A stretch of DNA of 64,000 bases, from positions 1 through 64,000 of the forward strand of contig JBBIKG010000013.1 in the NCBI GenBank assembly GCA_037445555.1. Reading direction: 5' to 3'. Every line of letters starts with the position of its first letter. Position 1 is the first letter of the stretch. Shown piece by piece: positions 1 through 8,282 of the stretch. The stretch comes from JAAYJT01 sp037445555. Its GTDB lineage: Bacteria; Bacteroidota; Bacteroidia; Bacteroidales; JAAYJT01. The translations under genes and the position numbers were made by a program. Below the pieces are notes generated by a model that was not told the DNA's origin, ran no database searches, and saw only the letters and a program-made list of their open reading frames with translations.

Positions 1-1
1 A

Positions 2-574
2 TCAGGTTATTTTAAGATTTCCTGGGATCCAGCCGAGATTACGCCGTCCATGGGTAAAATCACTCTGCAAAACCAGGGCGGCACTATGGGGTGGGGCGGG
101 CTTTATTGGCAGTATTTTCAGGATACGGATAAGGTGACCAGACAGACAAGTCCCCTGAAAATTACCCGGCAAGTGTTGCGAGAGGTAGAATCCACATCGG
201 GCACAAGGCTTGAACAAATAAATGAGGACAGTCCGGCCAGAGTGGGGGATAAAGTGGTTCTTCGCATCGTGCTTCAAAATGACCGCGACCTTGAATTTGT
301 TCACATGAAGGACTTGCGGACGCCTGCTTTTGAGCCGGTTAAACAGGTTTCGCAATATGTTTTCCGAGATGGGGTCGGCTATTATGAAAATCCGCGCGAT
401 GTATCCACGCATTTCTTTTTCGACAAGCTTCCAAAAGGAATTTATGTGTTTGATTATCAGGTGTATGTTGTTCAGCCGGGTGATTTTTCGTCCGGATTTA
501 CATCAGTTCAATGCCTATATGCACCTGAATTCGGCGCCCGTAGTGAAGGCTCTCGCATACAGGTAATAAAATAA
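2..574 (+). CDS. Alpha-2-macroglobulin family protein, C-terminal part (5' end outside window)
   Basis: The frame is open from the left edge, so only the last 190 or so residues are present. The segment has the ending typical of large Bacteroidota alpha-2-macroglobulin proteins: WGGLYWQYFQ followed by a beta-rich receptor-binding-like domain with VHMKDLR, GVGYYENPRD, FFFDKLPKGIYVFDY and a final QCLYAPEFGARSEG. These are large periplasmic or lipid-anchored proteins thought to trap attacking proteases. The thioester region, if there is one, lies outside the window. The first internal ATG, at 50, is not the true start. A perfect hairpin begins on the last base of the stop codon. The family call is confident from motif memory; the function is inferred from the family. 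Confidence 0.85.
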   Translation, partial: SGYFKISWDPAEITPSMGKITLQNQGGTMGWGGLYWQYFQDTDKVTRQTSPLKITRQVLREVESTSGTRLEQINEDSPARVGDKVVLRIVLQNDRDLEFVHMKDLRTPAFEPVKQVSQYVFRDGVGYYENPRDVSTHFFFDKLPKGIYVFDYQVYVVQPGDFSSGFTSVQCLYAPEFGARSEGSRIQVIK

Positions 575-610
575 GAGGTCAGGCATCGGAATTGAGAATA
601 CCTGACCTCT
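574..610. terminator. Hairpin between convergent genes
   Basis: A perfect 10-bp stem, AGAGGTCAGG (574-583) with CCTGACCTCT (601-610), has a 17-nt loop. It lies between the macroglobulin stop and the actP stop. There is no clear T tract on either side, so it may be an mRNA 3'-end stabiliser or a weak bidirectional terminator. Confidence 0.5.
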
Positions 611-655
611 ATGAAATACTTTGCAGGTTTCGCCTGCTGCGTTTGAAATATCCGA

Positions 656-2566
656 TTATGCTTTCACCAATTGTTTTTTCTGGGTAAAAAGCGATACCAC
701 AACAAGTGTGAGGAATGACAATGGGATGGATATGATTCCGGGATTATCAAATGGCATGGGCGCATTTTCGCGAGGCAGTCTGAACTGTTCAAACATGCTT
801 GGCGAAAGAAGTATGATTATCACCGAGGCAAGAATCCCAACAACGATAGATGCTGCGATACCCCTCGACGTTGTTTTCTTCCAGAAGATAATCATAACAA
901 TGGCGGGTAAATTAGCCGAAGCGGCTACCGAAAATGCCAATCCTACCAGAAAAGATACGTTCATGCCTTTAAAAATTATTCCAAGGAAGATGGCTAAAAT
1001 GCCCACACCAAAGGCGGCCAGCTTCCCAGCCCGCACTTTGCCCTTATCCGTCATTTTCACCTTTAGGTAGCGGTCGATAAAATCGTGAGCTATTGCTCCC
1101 GACGAAGCAACAATAAGTCCGCTGACGGTTCCCAGAACGGTAGCGAAAGCAATTGCTGAAACGATCGAAAACACTATTATACCAAACGATTTTGCCAATA
1201 GCGGAGCCGACATATTACTGCTTTCCATATCCAGCACGCCATTGATCATGGCTCCAAAACCCATATACATTGTAAGAATATAGAAGAAGCCGATGGCAGC
1301 TATGGCCACAATGGTTGATTTTCGCGCGGCCCGCTGGCTTGGCACCGTGTAATAACGGATCAAAACATGCGGCAGGGCTGCCGTGCCAAGAAATAAAGCC
1401 AGCATGAGTGAGGCAAAATTCAGCTTGTCCCAGAATGAGGCATTTTTACCAATCTTGAACTGCAGACCGGGTTTCATCACGTCTTTGCCCTGCTTCACTA
1501 CCTGGTGCCACAAGGTTACTTTCTCATCACCATCGTTGAAATAGCGTTTTTTGAACAGAACCACTTCGCTCTGTTCAATCTTCTTTAAAAAGCGGAAAGG
1601 GTTCACAGGCCCGGTTCTGTCAATTTCGACGCCATCGGCGATTATTCTGTTTATATGCCCTACCTGGTAAAACTTTCGTTCATGACGCGGCTCACCGTTA
1701 TATAATACTTCACCCGATGGCAAGACAGTTTTTGTCAGAGTTTCGCTTAAGCAAACCTCGGCTGCATTGGTCGAATCCACCTTGTACCAGCGCACCGATC
1801 CGTTGTGGTTTAGTTTGATGAATCGGTCCTCGCCAACCTTTTGTTCATTGATGTATTGATACCCCTCGAGTGTGGTAAAATCCATCTGGTTATCCACAAC
1901 TGGCACCTTGATGGCACAAGGGGCAATATAATCAGGTTGGGGAGGATTGCTTATGCCTTTGTTGAGAATATAAAAAGTAATGACACTAGAAAAAATAATG
2001 AGTAAACCGCCTTTGATAAACTGCACATAGGTGGTTGAAGTCATGCCGGCGGTGGCCACAATCAGGATGACTACTGAGCCCACAAGTACAACACCCAGCC
2101 AGTGAGGCATTCCTAACAGGGGAATAACCAGATCGCCGGCTCCCACCATTTGCGGGATAAGATAAAAAATCGACACTACCAGAGTGCTGATAGCGGCCGT
2201 CAGCTTGATACCTTTTGAGTTGAATTTTGAATCGATGGCATCTGTAAACGTATATCGTCCCATCCGTTTCAAAGGTTCGGCAACGATGAACAAGGCAACC
2301 ACCCAGCCTGCCAAAAACCCGATAGAGTATAAGAATCCGTCATATCCTGCAAAAGCAATCATGCCGCAGATACCCAAAAAAGAAGCCGCCGAGAGATAAT
2401 CGCCCGCAAAAGCAATACCATTTACCCCCCAGTGTATGTTTCCGCCTGCCGCAAAGTAGCTGTTGGCAGATTTGGTTTTGCCGCCAAAATAAAATGACAA
2501 TGCCAGCACCAGGGCAACGAAAAACATGAAAAAGAATACCGCCCAATAAGATACTTCATATATCAT
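656..2566 (-). CDS. actP: Sodium:solute symporter, acetate permease type (ActP-like), with a large soluble insert
   Basis: Membrane symporter of the SSS family with 636 residues and about 13 hydrophobic segments. It opens with the N-terminal helix VFFFMFFVALVLALSFYFG followed by the family stretch around NSYFAAGGNIHWGVNG and AGDYLSAASFLG, as in cation/acetate symporters. The partner gene for the DUF485 protein lies immediately upstream and overlaps it by 4 bases, the usual YjcH-ActP arrangement. Oddity: between the helix ending YILNKGI (about residue 205) and the helix after SFWDKLNFAS (about 380) there is a hydrophilic insert of about 170 residues, which makes the protein clearly longer than E. 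coli ActP (about 550). Acetate as substrate is inferred from family and pairing only. Confidence 0.85.
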   Translation of the reverse strand: MIYEVSYWAVFFFMFFVALVLALSFYFGGKTKSANSYFAAGGNIHWGVNGIAFAGDYLSAASFLGICGMIAFAGYDGFLYSIGFLAGWVVALFIVAEPLKRMGRYTFTDAIDSKFNSKGIKLTAAISTLVVSIFYLIPQMVGAGDLVIPLLGMPHWLGVVLVGSVVILIVATAGMTSTTYVQFIKGGLLIIFSSVITFYILNKGISNPPQPDYIAPCAIKVPVVDNQMDFTTLEGYQYINEQKVGEDRFIKLNHNGSVRWYKVDSTNAAEVCLSETLTKTVLPSGEVLYNGEPRHERKFYQVGHINRIIADGVEIDRTGPVNPFRFLKKIEQSEVVLFKKRYFNDGDEKVTLWHQVVKQGKDVMKPGLQFKIGKNASFWDKLNFASLMLALFLGTAALPHVLIRYYTVPSQRAARKSTIVAIAAIGFFYILTMYMGFGAMINGVLDMESSNMSAPLLAKSFGIIVFSIVSAIAFATVLGTVSGLIVASSGAIAHDFIDRYLKVKMTDKGKVRAGKLAAFGVGILAIFLGIIFKGMNVSFLVGLAFSVAASANLPAIVMIIFWKKTTSRGIAASIVVGILASVIIILLSPSMFEQFRLPRENAPMPFDNPGIISIPLSFLTLVVVSLFTQKKQLVKA

Positions 2567-2847
2567 TTCTCTAACCCTCCATTCATTTGGTTTTCATACC
2601 TGGTACAAATCGCATTATAGATAAACCCCAATACAATGGCGAGAATGATCAGGCCAAAGCCATACACTACGGCCAAATTCTGGCCTCCCAAAACATAAAT
2701 TCCCATCAGTTCGGGGAAGAAAACCCCGATAATAACAAAACCGAAGTAGATGACCGTGTAAAGTAAAAATAACCAAACCCCAAGCCTTGTCTTTTTTTCA
2801 GAGGCATGGTCAGGGCCGGTTTCCTGGTGTGCGGGTTCGTGCAACAT
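2563..2847 (-). CDS. DUF485 inner-membrane protein (YjcH-like)
   Basis: Small protein of 94 residues with a charged N-terminus and two strong membrane helices (around residues 24-45 and 54-78), matching the DUF485/YjcH family that is almost always encoded directly before ActP. Its ATGA overlap with actP indicates translational coupling. A good promoter lies 33-62 bases upstream of the start. The role is unknown; it probably helps assembly or regulation of the symporter. Confidence 0.85.
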   Translation of the reverse strand: MLHEPAHQETGPDHASEKKTRLGVWLFLLYTVIYFGFVIIGVFFPELMGIYVLGGQNLAVVYGFGLIILAIVLGFIYNAICTRYENQMNGGLEK

Positions 2848-2879
2848 TTTCGTAAAATTAAGTTAGTAAAAATAAAACA

Positions 2880-2909
2880 CAAATATATAGTTTTCCTTAT
2901 TATGTCAAT
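2880..2909 (-). promoter_or_regulatory. Bacteroidota-type promoter for the DUF485-actP pair
   Basis: On the minus strand, TATATTTG (2887-2880) matches the -7 consensus TAnnTTTG. ATTG (2909-2906) lies 18 nt upstream as the -33 element. Confidence 0.6.
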
Positions 2910-2974
2910 GATAAAATAACCACAGACACTCCTGGTCTGAGGCAACACTTAAATTAGGGTGTGTGTGGGCTTGC

Positions 2975-3625
2975 TCAGGAGGGAATAAGGTGCAGGAATA
3001 TGGCAAAGAAATGACAGATACTGCCGCCCAGCACAAATAAATGCCAGATCACATGGTTAAACCTGTACTTGCGCCACAGGTAAAAAATAATCCCTATTGA
3101 ATAGGACAAACCGCCGGCAAGCAGCCACCACAATGCCCCTGCCGGCACATATTCGATAAGCGGCTTAAGCGCAATGAGTATCAGCCATCCCATGGCCAGG
3201 TAGATCATGGTGCCTATCGCACGCAACCGGTCTGAGTAAAAAAAGATCTTAAAAAGCACTCCCAATATCGCCAAACCCCATATCAGGCCAAAGATAGTCC
3301 ACCCCCATGGCCCGCGAAGCGATACAAGGCAAAAAGGCGTGTAGGTTCCCGCAATGAGTATAAATATAGAAGAGTGATCGAACAGGTTAAAAAAATTCTT
3401 CACCTTCTTCTTCTGAAACGCATGAAACAAAGTACTTGAGAGATATAATAAAATCAAGCTGAAGCCATAAATGGAAAAGCTAACAATCTTCCATGCATCC
3501 GGGTCGCGAATACTTGCAAAAACAACCAGCAACACCAGGCCGGCGATGCTTAATAAAACCCCGATGCCATGGGTTATGCTATTAAATATTTCGTGAAGGT
3601 AAAGTATGCCGCGGCGTCTTTCCAT
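2975..3625 (-). CDS. Hemolysin III family / TrhA-type seven-helix membrane protein
   Basis: 216 residues with seven predicted membrane helices. It carries the conserved polar motifs of the hemolysin III/PAQR-like family: EIFNSITHGIGVLLSI at the start of helix 1, SSTLFHAF, FDHSSIFILIAGTYTPF, and a final HLFVLGGSICHFFAI. Family members in bacteria have been linked to membrane fluidity (TrhA/YqfA), and the name hemolysin is historical. It is transcribed alone, in the same direction as actP but separated by a 127-bp gap. Length is normal for the family. Confidence 0.85.
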   Translation of the reverse strand: MERRRGILYLHEIFNSITHGIGVLLSIAGLVLLVVFASIRDPDAWKIVSFSIYGFSLILLYLSSTLFHAFQKKKVKNFFNLFDHSSIFILIAGTYTPFCLVSLRGPWGWTIFGLIWGLAILGVLFKIFFYSDRLRAIGTMIYLAMGWLILIALKPLIEYVPAGALWWLLAGGLSYSIGIIFYLWRKYRFNHVIWHLFVLGGSICHFFAIFLHLIPS

Positions 3626-3829
3626 AGTGGTTGAGTGTGTTGGAAGCGATGAATGGAACTACATAGCTTGTGAAACAAACTGTCATCAGACAAAAAGTAT
3701 TGTGCCAGGCCCGATATTTTTATGGTGTCAAAGGCTGACCTCAGACAACAAGATATTCAGGAAAGGCCAATGTGAAAAATCACTAACTTTAACCTCGGTA
3801 AAAGCGACTATCAATCTAAATATTGAAAA

Positions 3830-5776
3830 ATGAAAAGACTCATTGCACTTGGATGTCTGCTGGTGCTGTCGAAATGGCTCAGCGCCGATCCCATTATCGA
3901 CCTCTTGAAAAAAGCAGGTAACACCTCCGAATATCCCGGAAGCAACACTTTGGTTATTTTCGACAGCACCCGGGTGGAGGTGCAGGAAACCGGCCTTGGA
4001 TATTTTTATATGCACCAGCTGTTTAAGGTGCTTACCCGGCAGGGGGCAATGGAGAAGCGCGTACTGCGGATCGAATACGATCCGCTTTCAGCCTTTGTCG
4101 AGTTCCGGTTGGTGCGAATTATCCGGGCCGATGGGGCTGTGCAAGTAATGGATCTCAACAGAGTTCTTGACTATCCGGCTCCGGCAAGAGCCATCTACTG
4201 GGGGGCGAGTGAAAAAATGATAGAGCTCGGTGCCCTGGAACCCGGCGACGCCATCGAACTGAAATATTTCAAGAAAGGGTTTACCTATGCCCTGCTCGCA
4301 GCCGACGATGAAGAACGGTTCATCCCGCCTATGCGGGGGCATTATTACGATATAGTTACCTTTTGGAGCAGCGACCTTACCGTCGAAAAAGTTTACCAGG
4401 TAAGCATGCCTCCTGATAAGCCCTTGCAGTTTCAGTTTTACAATGGCCAGTGTCGTTCTTCGCTCAGATTTGCCGGGGGCAAACACCAATATACCTTTAC
4501 CTTGAGCAATCTCCTTCCGTTCAAACGAGAGGCCAACATGGTAGATTTGTTTGATGTAGCCCCCAAATTGCTGCTTACCACAAGTCCAGACTGGGAGGCC
4601 AAATCGCGGTGGTTTTACAGGGTAAATGAAGAGTACGGAAGTTTTGACCCAACCCCCGAAACCGTGGAATTTGTGAATAAACTACTCGCCGGAGTTACTG
4701 ACGAGATGGAAAAAGTATCCATACTTACCCATTGGGTAGCCGACAATATGCGTTACTCGGGCATATCGATGGGGCCCGGCGAAGGGTATACCCTGCACAA
4801 CACCGCAATGAATTTTAACGACCGATGCGGAGTGTGCAAAGACAAGGCTGCACTGCTTATATCGTTTTTGCGTATTGCCGGCTTCGATGCGTATGCTGCG
4901 ATGACCATGGCCGGATCACGTATTGAAAACATACCTGCCGACCACTTCAACCATAGCGTAACAGTTGTAAAACTTTCCGATGGTCAGTACCATCTGCTGG
5001 ATCCCACCTGGGTGCCATTTATCCGCGAGCTTTGGTCGAGCGCCGAGCAGCAACAACACTACCTTATGGGTCTGCCCGAAGGTGCAGACTTTAAGGAAAC
5101 CCCCATATCTCCTGCCACCAATCATTACCTGAAAATGGATAGTAACTCAGAACTGAAAGCCGATGGCACACTTGCCGGCGAGGTGATGATCGAAGCCGAA
5201 GGACAAACCGATGCAGCTATCCGCGGATTGTTTACCAGAGATTACAAAACACAGTGGGATAAAAACCTGGAAGCCGAACTTCTCCGGATTTATCCACGGG
5301 CAAAAATTCTTCGCGTCGAATATGCCGACCCCTACCGGTATATGGATGCCCCAATACGCATTCGGTTTGTGTTCGAAATTCCCGGGTTTGCACTGGCAGG
5401 GACGGAAGAGTTGATTTTTGTACCACTGCTGGCAGGCAACTTCATGAGCCGGGCTATGGGCCACCTAGCGCTCAACACAGACCTTTCCGATCGGAAATAT
5501 CCTTTCCGCGACCGCTGCAGCCGCATGGTTCAGATCAGCGAGTCTGTCAAACTGCCTCCGGGATTTCAGGCTATTTTGCCAGTCCAACCTGTTGTGCACA
5601 GCGGAGACGCAGCATCCTATAAAGGGGGATATGAAATAAATGGCAACACTGTTCTGCTCAACCAGGAGATAACACTTGAAAAAAGAGTGTATGACCCGCA
5701 GGACTGGTCACAGGTAAAGGCTGCCGTGCAGGCACAGAAAAATCTTTCCGATTTACCTGTAGTCGTAAAAAAGTAA
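3830..5776 (+). CDS. DUF3857 / transglutaminase-like secreted protein with intact catalytic triad
   Basis: 648 residues with a signal peptide (MKRLIALGCLLVLSKWLSA). An N-terminal DUF3857 beta domain (about 45-240) is followed by a transglutaminase-like domain (about 270-420) and a C-terminal beta-rich part. The triad reads as Cys336 in CGVCKDKA, His375 in HFNHSV (His372 is next to it) and Asp391 in LLDPTW, all in the usual order. Such proteins are abundant in Bacteroidota and are presumed periplasmic or surface enzymes; the substrate is unknown. The next gene, 27 bp downstream on the same strand, encodes a protein of the same layout, so the two are probably co-transcribed and arose by duplication. 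Confidence 0.8.
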   Translation: MKRLIALGCLLVLSKWLSADPIIDLLKKAGNTSEYPGSNTLVIFDSTRVEVQETGLGYFYMHQLFKVLTRQGAMEKRVLRIEYDPLSAFVEFRLVRIIRADGAVQVMDLNRVLDYPAPARAIYWGASEKMIELGALEPGDAIELKYFKKGFTYALLAADDEERFIPPMRGHYYDIVTFWSSDLTVEKVYQVSMPPDKPLQFQFYNGQCRSSLRFAGGKHQYTFTLSNLLPFKREANMVDLFDVAPKLLLTTSPDWEAKSRWFYRVNEEYGSFDPTPETVEFVNKLLAGVTDEMEKVSILTHWVADNMRYSGISMGPGEGYTLHNTAMNFNDRCGVCKDKAALLISFLRIAGFDAYAAMTMAGSRIENIPADHFNHSVTVVKLSDGQYHLLDPTWVPFIRELWSSAEQQQHYLMGLPEGADFKETPISPATNHYLKMDSNSELKADGTLAGEVMIEAEGQTDAAIRGLFTRDYKTQWDKNLEAELLRIYPRAKILRVEYADPYRYMDAPIRIRFVFEIPGFALAGTEELIFVPLLAGNFMSRAMGHLALNTDLSDRKYPFRDRCSRMVQISESVKLPPGFQAILPVQPVVHSGDAASYKGGYEINGNTVLLNQEITLEKRVYDPQDWSQVKAAVQAQKNLSDLPVVVKK

Positions 5777-5803
5777 TGATGGTTTAACTAATAACTATTA
5801 CGT

Positions 5804-7630
5804 ATGATGAAAAAACATATCATCCTGTTGATTCCCTTCCTTTTGCTCGCTCATATTACAATTGGTCAGATAGAAAAGGCTGATGCAGTTTACGACCGCA
5901 TCATCAGAGAATATACCCTGCAAAGAGACGGCAGTACTACCTTCAGGGAGATTAAACAGATGAAGCTTCTCAGCCATGCTGCTTTTAACCGTATGTATGG
6001 CGAAACCTTTATCGTGTACAACCCCCGATTCCAGAAGCTTACGATCAATGATTCCCATACCGTCATGGCTGACGGGAAAAAGGTAGTAGCACCGCCAAAT
6101 TCGTTTAACGAAGTATTGCCCCGCAATGCCGCCCAATCAGCAGCTTTCAACCACCTGCGCGAAATGGTGGTAACACATATTGCTACAGAGATAGGGGCAA
6201 CCATCTTTCTCGACTATACACTAACCTCGCAAAAGGAATTTTACCCGGCCCTGATGGGAAATGAGCTGATACAGGAATCCTCCCCCATAAAAGAACTTGA
6301 AATCAGGGTTAATGTGCCGTCCGGGGTACAGCTGAATTATATGATGTTCAACAGAAGGTTGGCCCCCGAAGTTCAAGCCAAAGGCACGGTGCGAAGCTTA
6401 GTGTGGAAGTTTTCAAATGTACCGGCTTCGTCAAAAGAACCCCTAACAGGAAATTTTCAGCAGTACCTGCCAAGGTTGGTGTTCAGCACCGCAAAAAACG
6501 TCAGCAGCCTGATTAACCAAATGGCGGCCCAACCCGCGTTGGATTATTCGGCAAATGAAATGATCAGTCAACGGGTAAATAAACTTGTACTCAACCAACC
6601 TGATGAACTAAAAAAACTTCTGGCCTTGCAAAAAGATATAGCTCAGGGAATGGTTACTGACCGGGCCGAACCCATCTTTGTCGCTTACAGGGCGAGAACA
6701 CCCCTCGAGGTCATGCACAGTAACGGGGGCAATCAGTTCGAGAAAACCATATTGCTGGCAACTCTTCTGCGTCAAGCGGGATTCACAGCACACCCGGTGT
6801 TGGTTTTCCCAAAAGCTTACTTTGATTTGAAGGCGTCAAACTGGCTTCAGCCTTCCGAAACCCTGGTCGAGGTTATCACAAAACAAAATGGCACAATCTA
6901 TTTATCGGCCACAACTTCCGACAGGCAGTCGCTCGACCTAAAATACCCAGACGCACTGTTTTTACGCGTTTCGCGTGAAAAGAACCTTCAGCCTATTGAG
7001 CCGCGAGTAAGCAAACAAGAAGCTTGCCTGACCGGCAACCTTTTTATCGACAAAGAGTTGAAATTGACCGGATCACTCAATGCCAAGCTTAGCGGGCAGG
7101 CAAATCCCTTTCTGATGATTGCCGATGACAATAGGTCTGCAGCCACTTTGATCACCGGCGGCATTGTGGCCAAGGGAGATGATGCCGTTTTGGTACACTC
7201 CTATGCCAAGGAGAATTCATCGGTAGATTATAAGGTTATGAAAGAAAAAATCGGCAGAGGGGCTAATGGATATTACCGCTGTGAGGTACCTGTGTTAACC
7301 ACCGGATTTGAAGGTTGGGGTATTGCTTATCTGGCAAGCGAAAGAAAAGACCCACTTGTAATACCATGCGCGCTAACCGAAAAATACGACCTTACAATAG
7401 AAATTCCGGAGGGGTACCGTTTGGTAAACCAGGAAACGAATCTTTCCTTTGAGAATGAAGCCGGGCAACTCCGGATAATGATAAAACCCGAAGGTAAACA
7501 GGTGCGAGTGATGCGCGAGCTTGCCTTTGGCTCGGGTATGTTTACACCTGCCAACTATCCGCAGGTTCTCGAACTTGTCAATACGTGGCTTGATCGCAAC
7601 CATCGCATGCTAGTCGTAGGTGCCATGTAA
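5804..7630 (+). CDS. DUF3857 / degenerate transglutaminase-like protein
   Basis: 608 residues with a signal peptide (MMKKHIILLIPFLLLAHITIG) and the same order of domains as the gene upstream. The first ATG is at 5804 and a second ATG follows at once. The core transglutaminase helix is present (FEKTILLATLLRQAGFTAHPVL), but where the partner has CGVCKDKA this protein has NGGNQFEKT, so the catalytic Cys is replaced by Asn. The region that should supply the His and Asp reads LVEVITKQNGTIYLSATTSD, with no His. It is therefore likely a non-enzymatic binding partner or a decaying copy. No frameshift is seen, which favours a maintained non-catalytic role. Confidence 0.75.
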   Translation: MMKKHIILLIPFLLLAHITIGQIEKADAVYDRIIREYTLQRDGSTTFREIKQMKLLSHAAFNRMYGETFIVYNPRFQKLTINDSHTVMADGKKVVAPPNSFNEVLPRNAAQSAAFNHLREMVVTHIATEIGATIFLDYTLTSQKEFYPALMGNELIQESSPIKELEIRVNVPSGVQLNYMMFNRRLAPEVQAKGTVRSLVWKFSNVPASSKEPLTGNFQQYLPRLVFSTAKNVSSLINQMAAQPALDYSANEMISQRVNKLVLNQPDELKKLLALQKDIAQGMVTDRAEPIFVAYRARTPLEVMHSNGGNQFEKTILLATLLRQAGFTAHPVLVFPKAYFDLKASNWLQPSETLVEVITKQNGTIYLSATTSDRQSLDLKYPDALFLRVSREKNLQPIEPRVSKQEACLTGNLFIDKELKLTGSLNAKLSGQANPFLMIADDNRSAATLITGGIVAKGDDAVLVHSYAKENSSVDYKVMKEKIGRGANGYYRCEVPVLTTGFEGWGIAYLASERKDPLVIPCALTEKYDLTIEIPEGYRLVNQETNLSFENEAGQLRIMIKPEGKQVRVMRELAFGSGMFTPANYPQVLELVNTWLDRNHRMLVVGAM

Positions 7631-7728
7631 TTAAACTCTTACTGTCTGATATGGCTTTTAATTGAAGTGTTTTCTAACTTGTATGAGAAGGTGAATAATT
7701 CTTCGGGCATCGCCACATGAAAAATTTT

Positions 7729-7759
7729 TTTGACTTTCCTGAATTTTTGACTATATTTG
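7729..7759 (+). promoter_or_regulatory. Near-perfect Bacteroidota promoter
   Basis: TTTG (7729-7732), a spacer of exactly 19 nt, then TATATTTG (7752-7759). This is the consensus layout TTTG-N19-TAnnTTTG. A clear Shine-Dalgarno AAGGAG lies just before the ATG at 7800, which is unusual for this phylum and suggests strong expression. Confidence 0.8.
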
Positions 7760-7799
7760 ACTGCAGTTATTTAAGTAATTCACCTTAATAAAAAGGAGT

Positions 7800-8129
7800 A
7801 TGGGAAAATTTGTAATCAAGACACGCAAGGATGGCGAAGTGCAATTTAACCTGCTAGCCGGAAATGGCCAGATCATTCTTTCAAGCGAAGGATACAAAAC
7901 CAAGGCATCATGTCTCAACGGCATTGAGTCGGTACGAAAGAACGCCGCTGCCGGGCATTTTGAAAAACTTGTTTCCCAAAACGGCAAGTACTATTTTAAT
8001 CTTAAAGCCACCAATGGTCAGGTAGTCGGGAGCAGCGAGATGTATGAATCAGAAGCCGGATGCGACAATGGCATTGCTTCCGTAACCAAGAATGCTCCGG
8101 ATGCTGCCATTGACGATCAGACCACGTAG
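7800..8129 (+). CDS. YegP-like DUF1508 tandem-repeat protein
   Basis: 109 residues made of two copies of the DUF1508 unit: FNLLAGNGQIILSSEGYKTK, then CLNGIESVRKNA; and FNLKATNGQVVGSSEMYESE, then CDNGIASVTKNA. Each copy is a short beta-beta-beta-alpha fold. There is no signal peptide. The biochemical role of the family is not known; members are often stress-responsive. It has its own consensus promoter, a strong Shine-Dalgarno and a classical terminator, so it is a compact, probably highly expressed single-gene unit. Confidence 0.9.
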   Translation: MGKFVIKTRKDGEVQFNLLAGNGQIILSSEGYKTKASCLNGIESVRKNAAAGHFEKLVSQNGKYYFNLKATNGQVVGSSEMYESEAGCDNGIASVTKNAPDAAIDDQTT

Positions 8130-8157
8130 GTGGAAGAGAAGGACAGGGAGAGACGCT

Positions 8158-8191
8158 AGGGCTACCTCATTGGGGTAGCCCTTTAATATTT
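8158..8191 (+). terminator. Intrinsic terminator of the yegP-like gene
   Basis: Perfect 9-bp stem AGGGCTACC (8158-8166) / GGTAGCCCT (8174-8182), followed by a T-rich stretch. Confidence 0.85.
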
Positions 8192-8231
8192 TTGCTTTGT
8201 TGAAGTCAACGAATTCACTAAAAGGAATGGG

Positions 8232-8265
8232 AAAAAAAAGAGGCTGCCAATGAGTAACAGCCTCT
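8232..8265 (-). terminator. Intrinsic terminator of the oxoamine-synthase cluster
   Basis: Read on the minus strand, AGAGGCTG (8265-8258) pairs with CAGCCTCT (8246-8239), followed by eight Ts (8239-8232). It closes the minus-strand gene ending at 8283. Confidence 0.9.
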
Positions 8266-8282
8266 CCGTATTTGGCCTTGGA

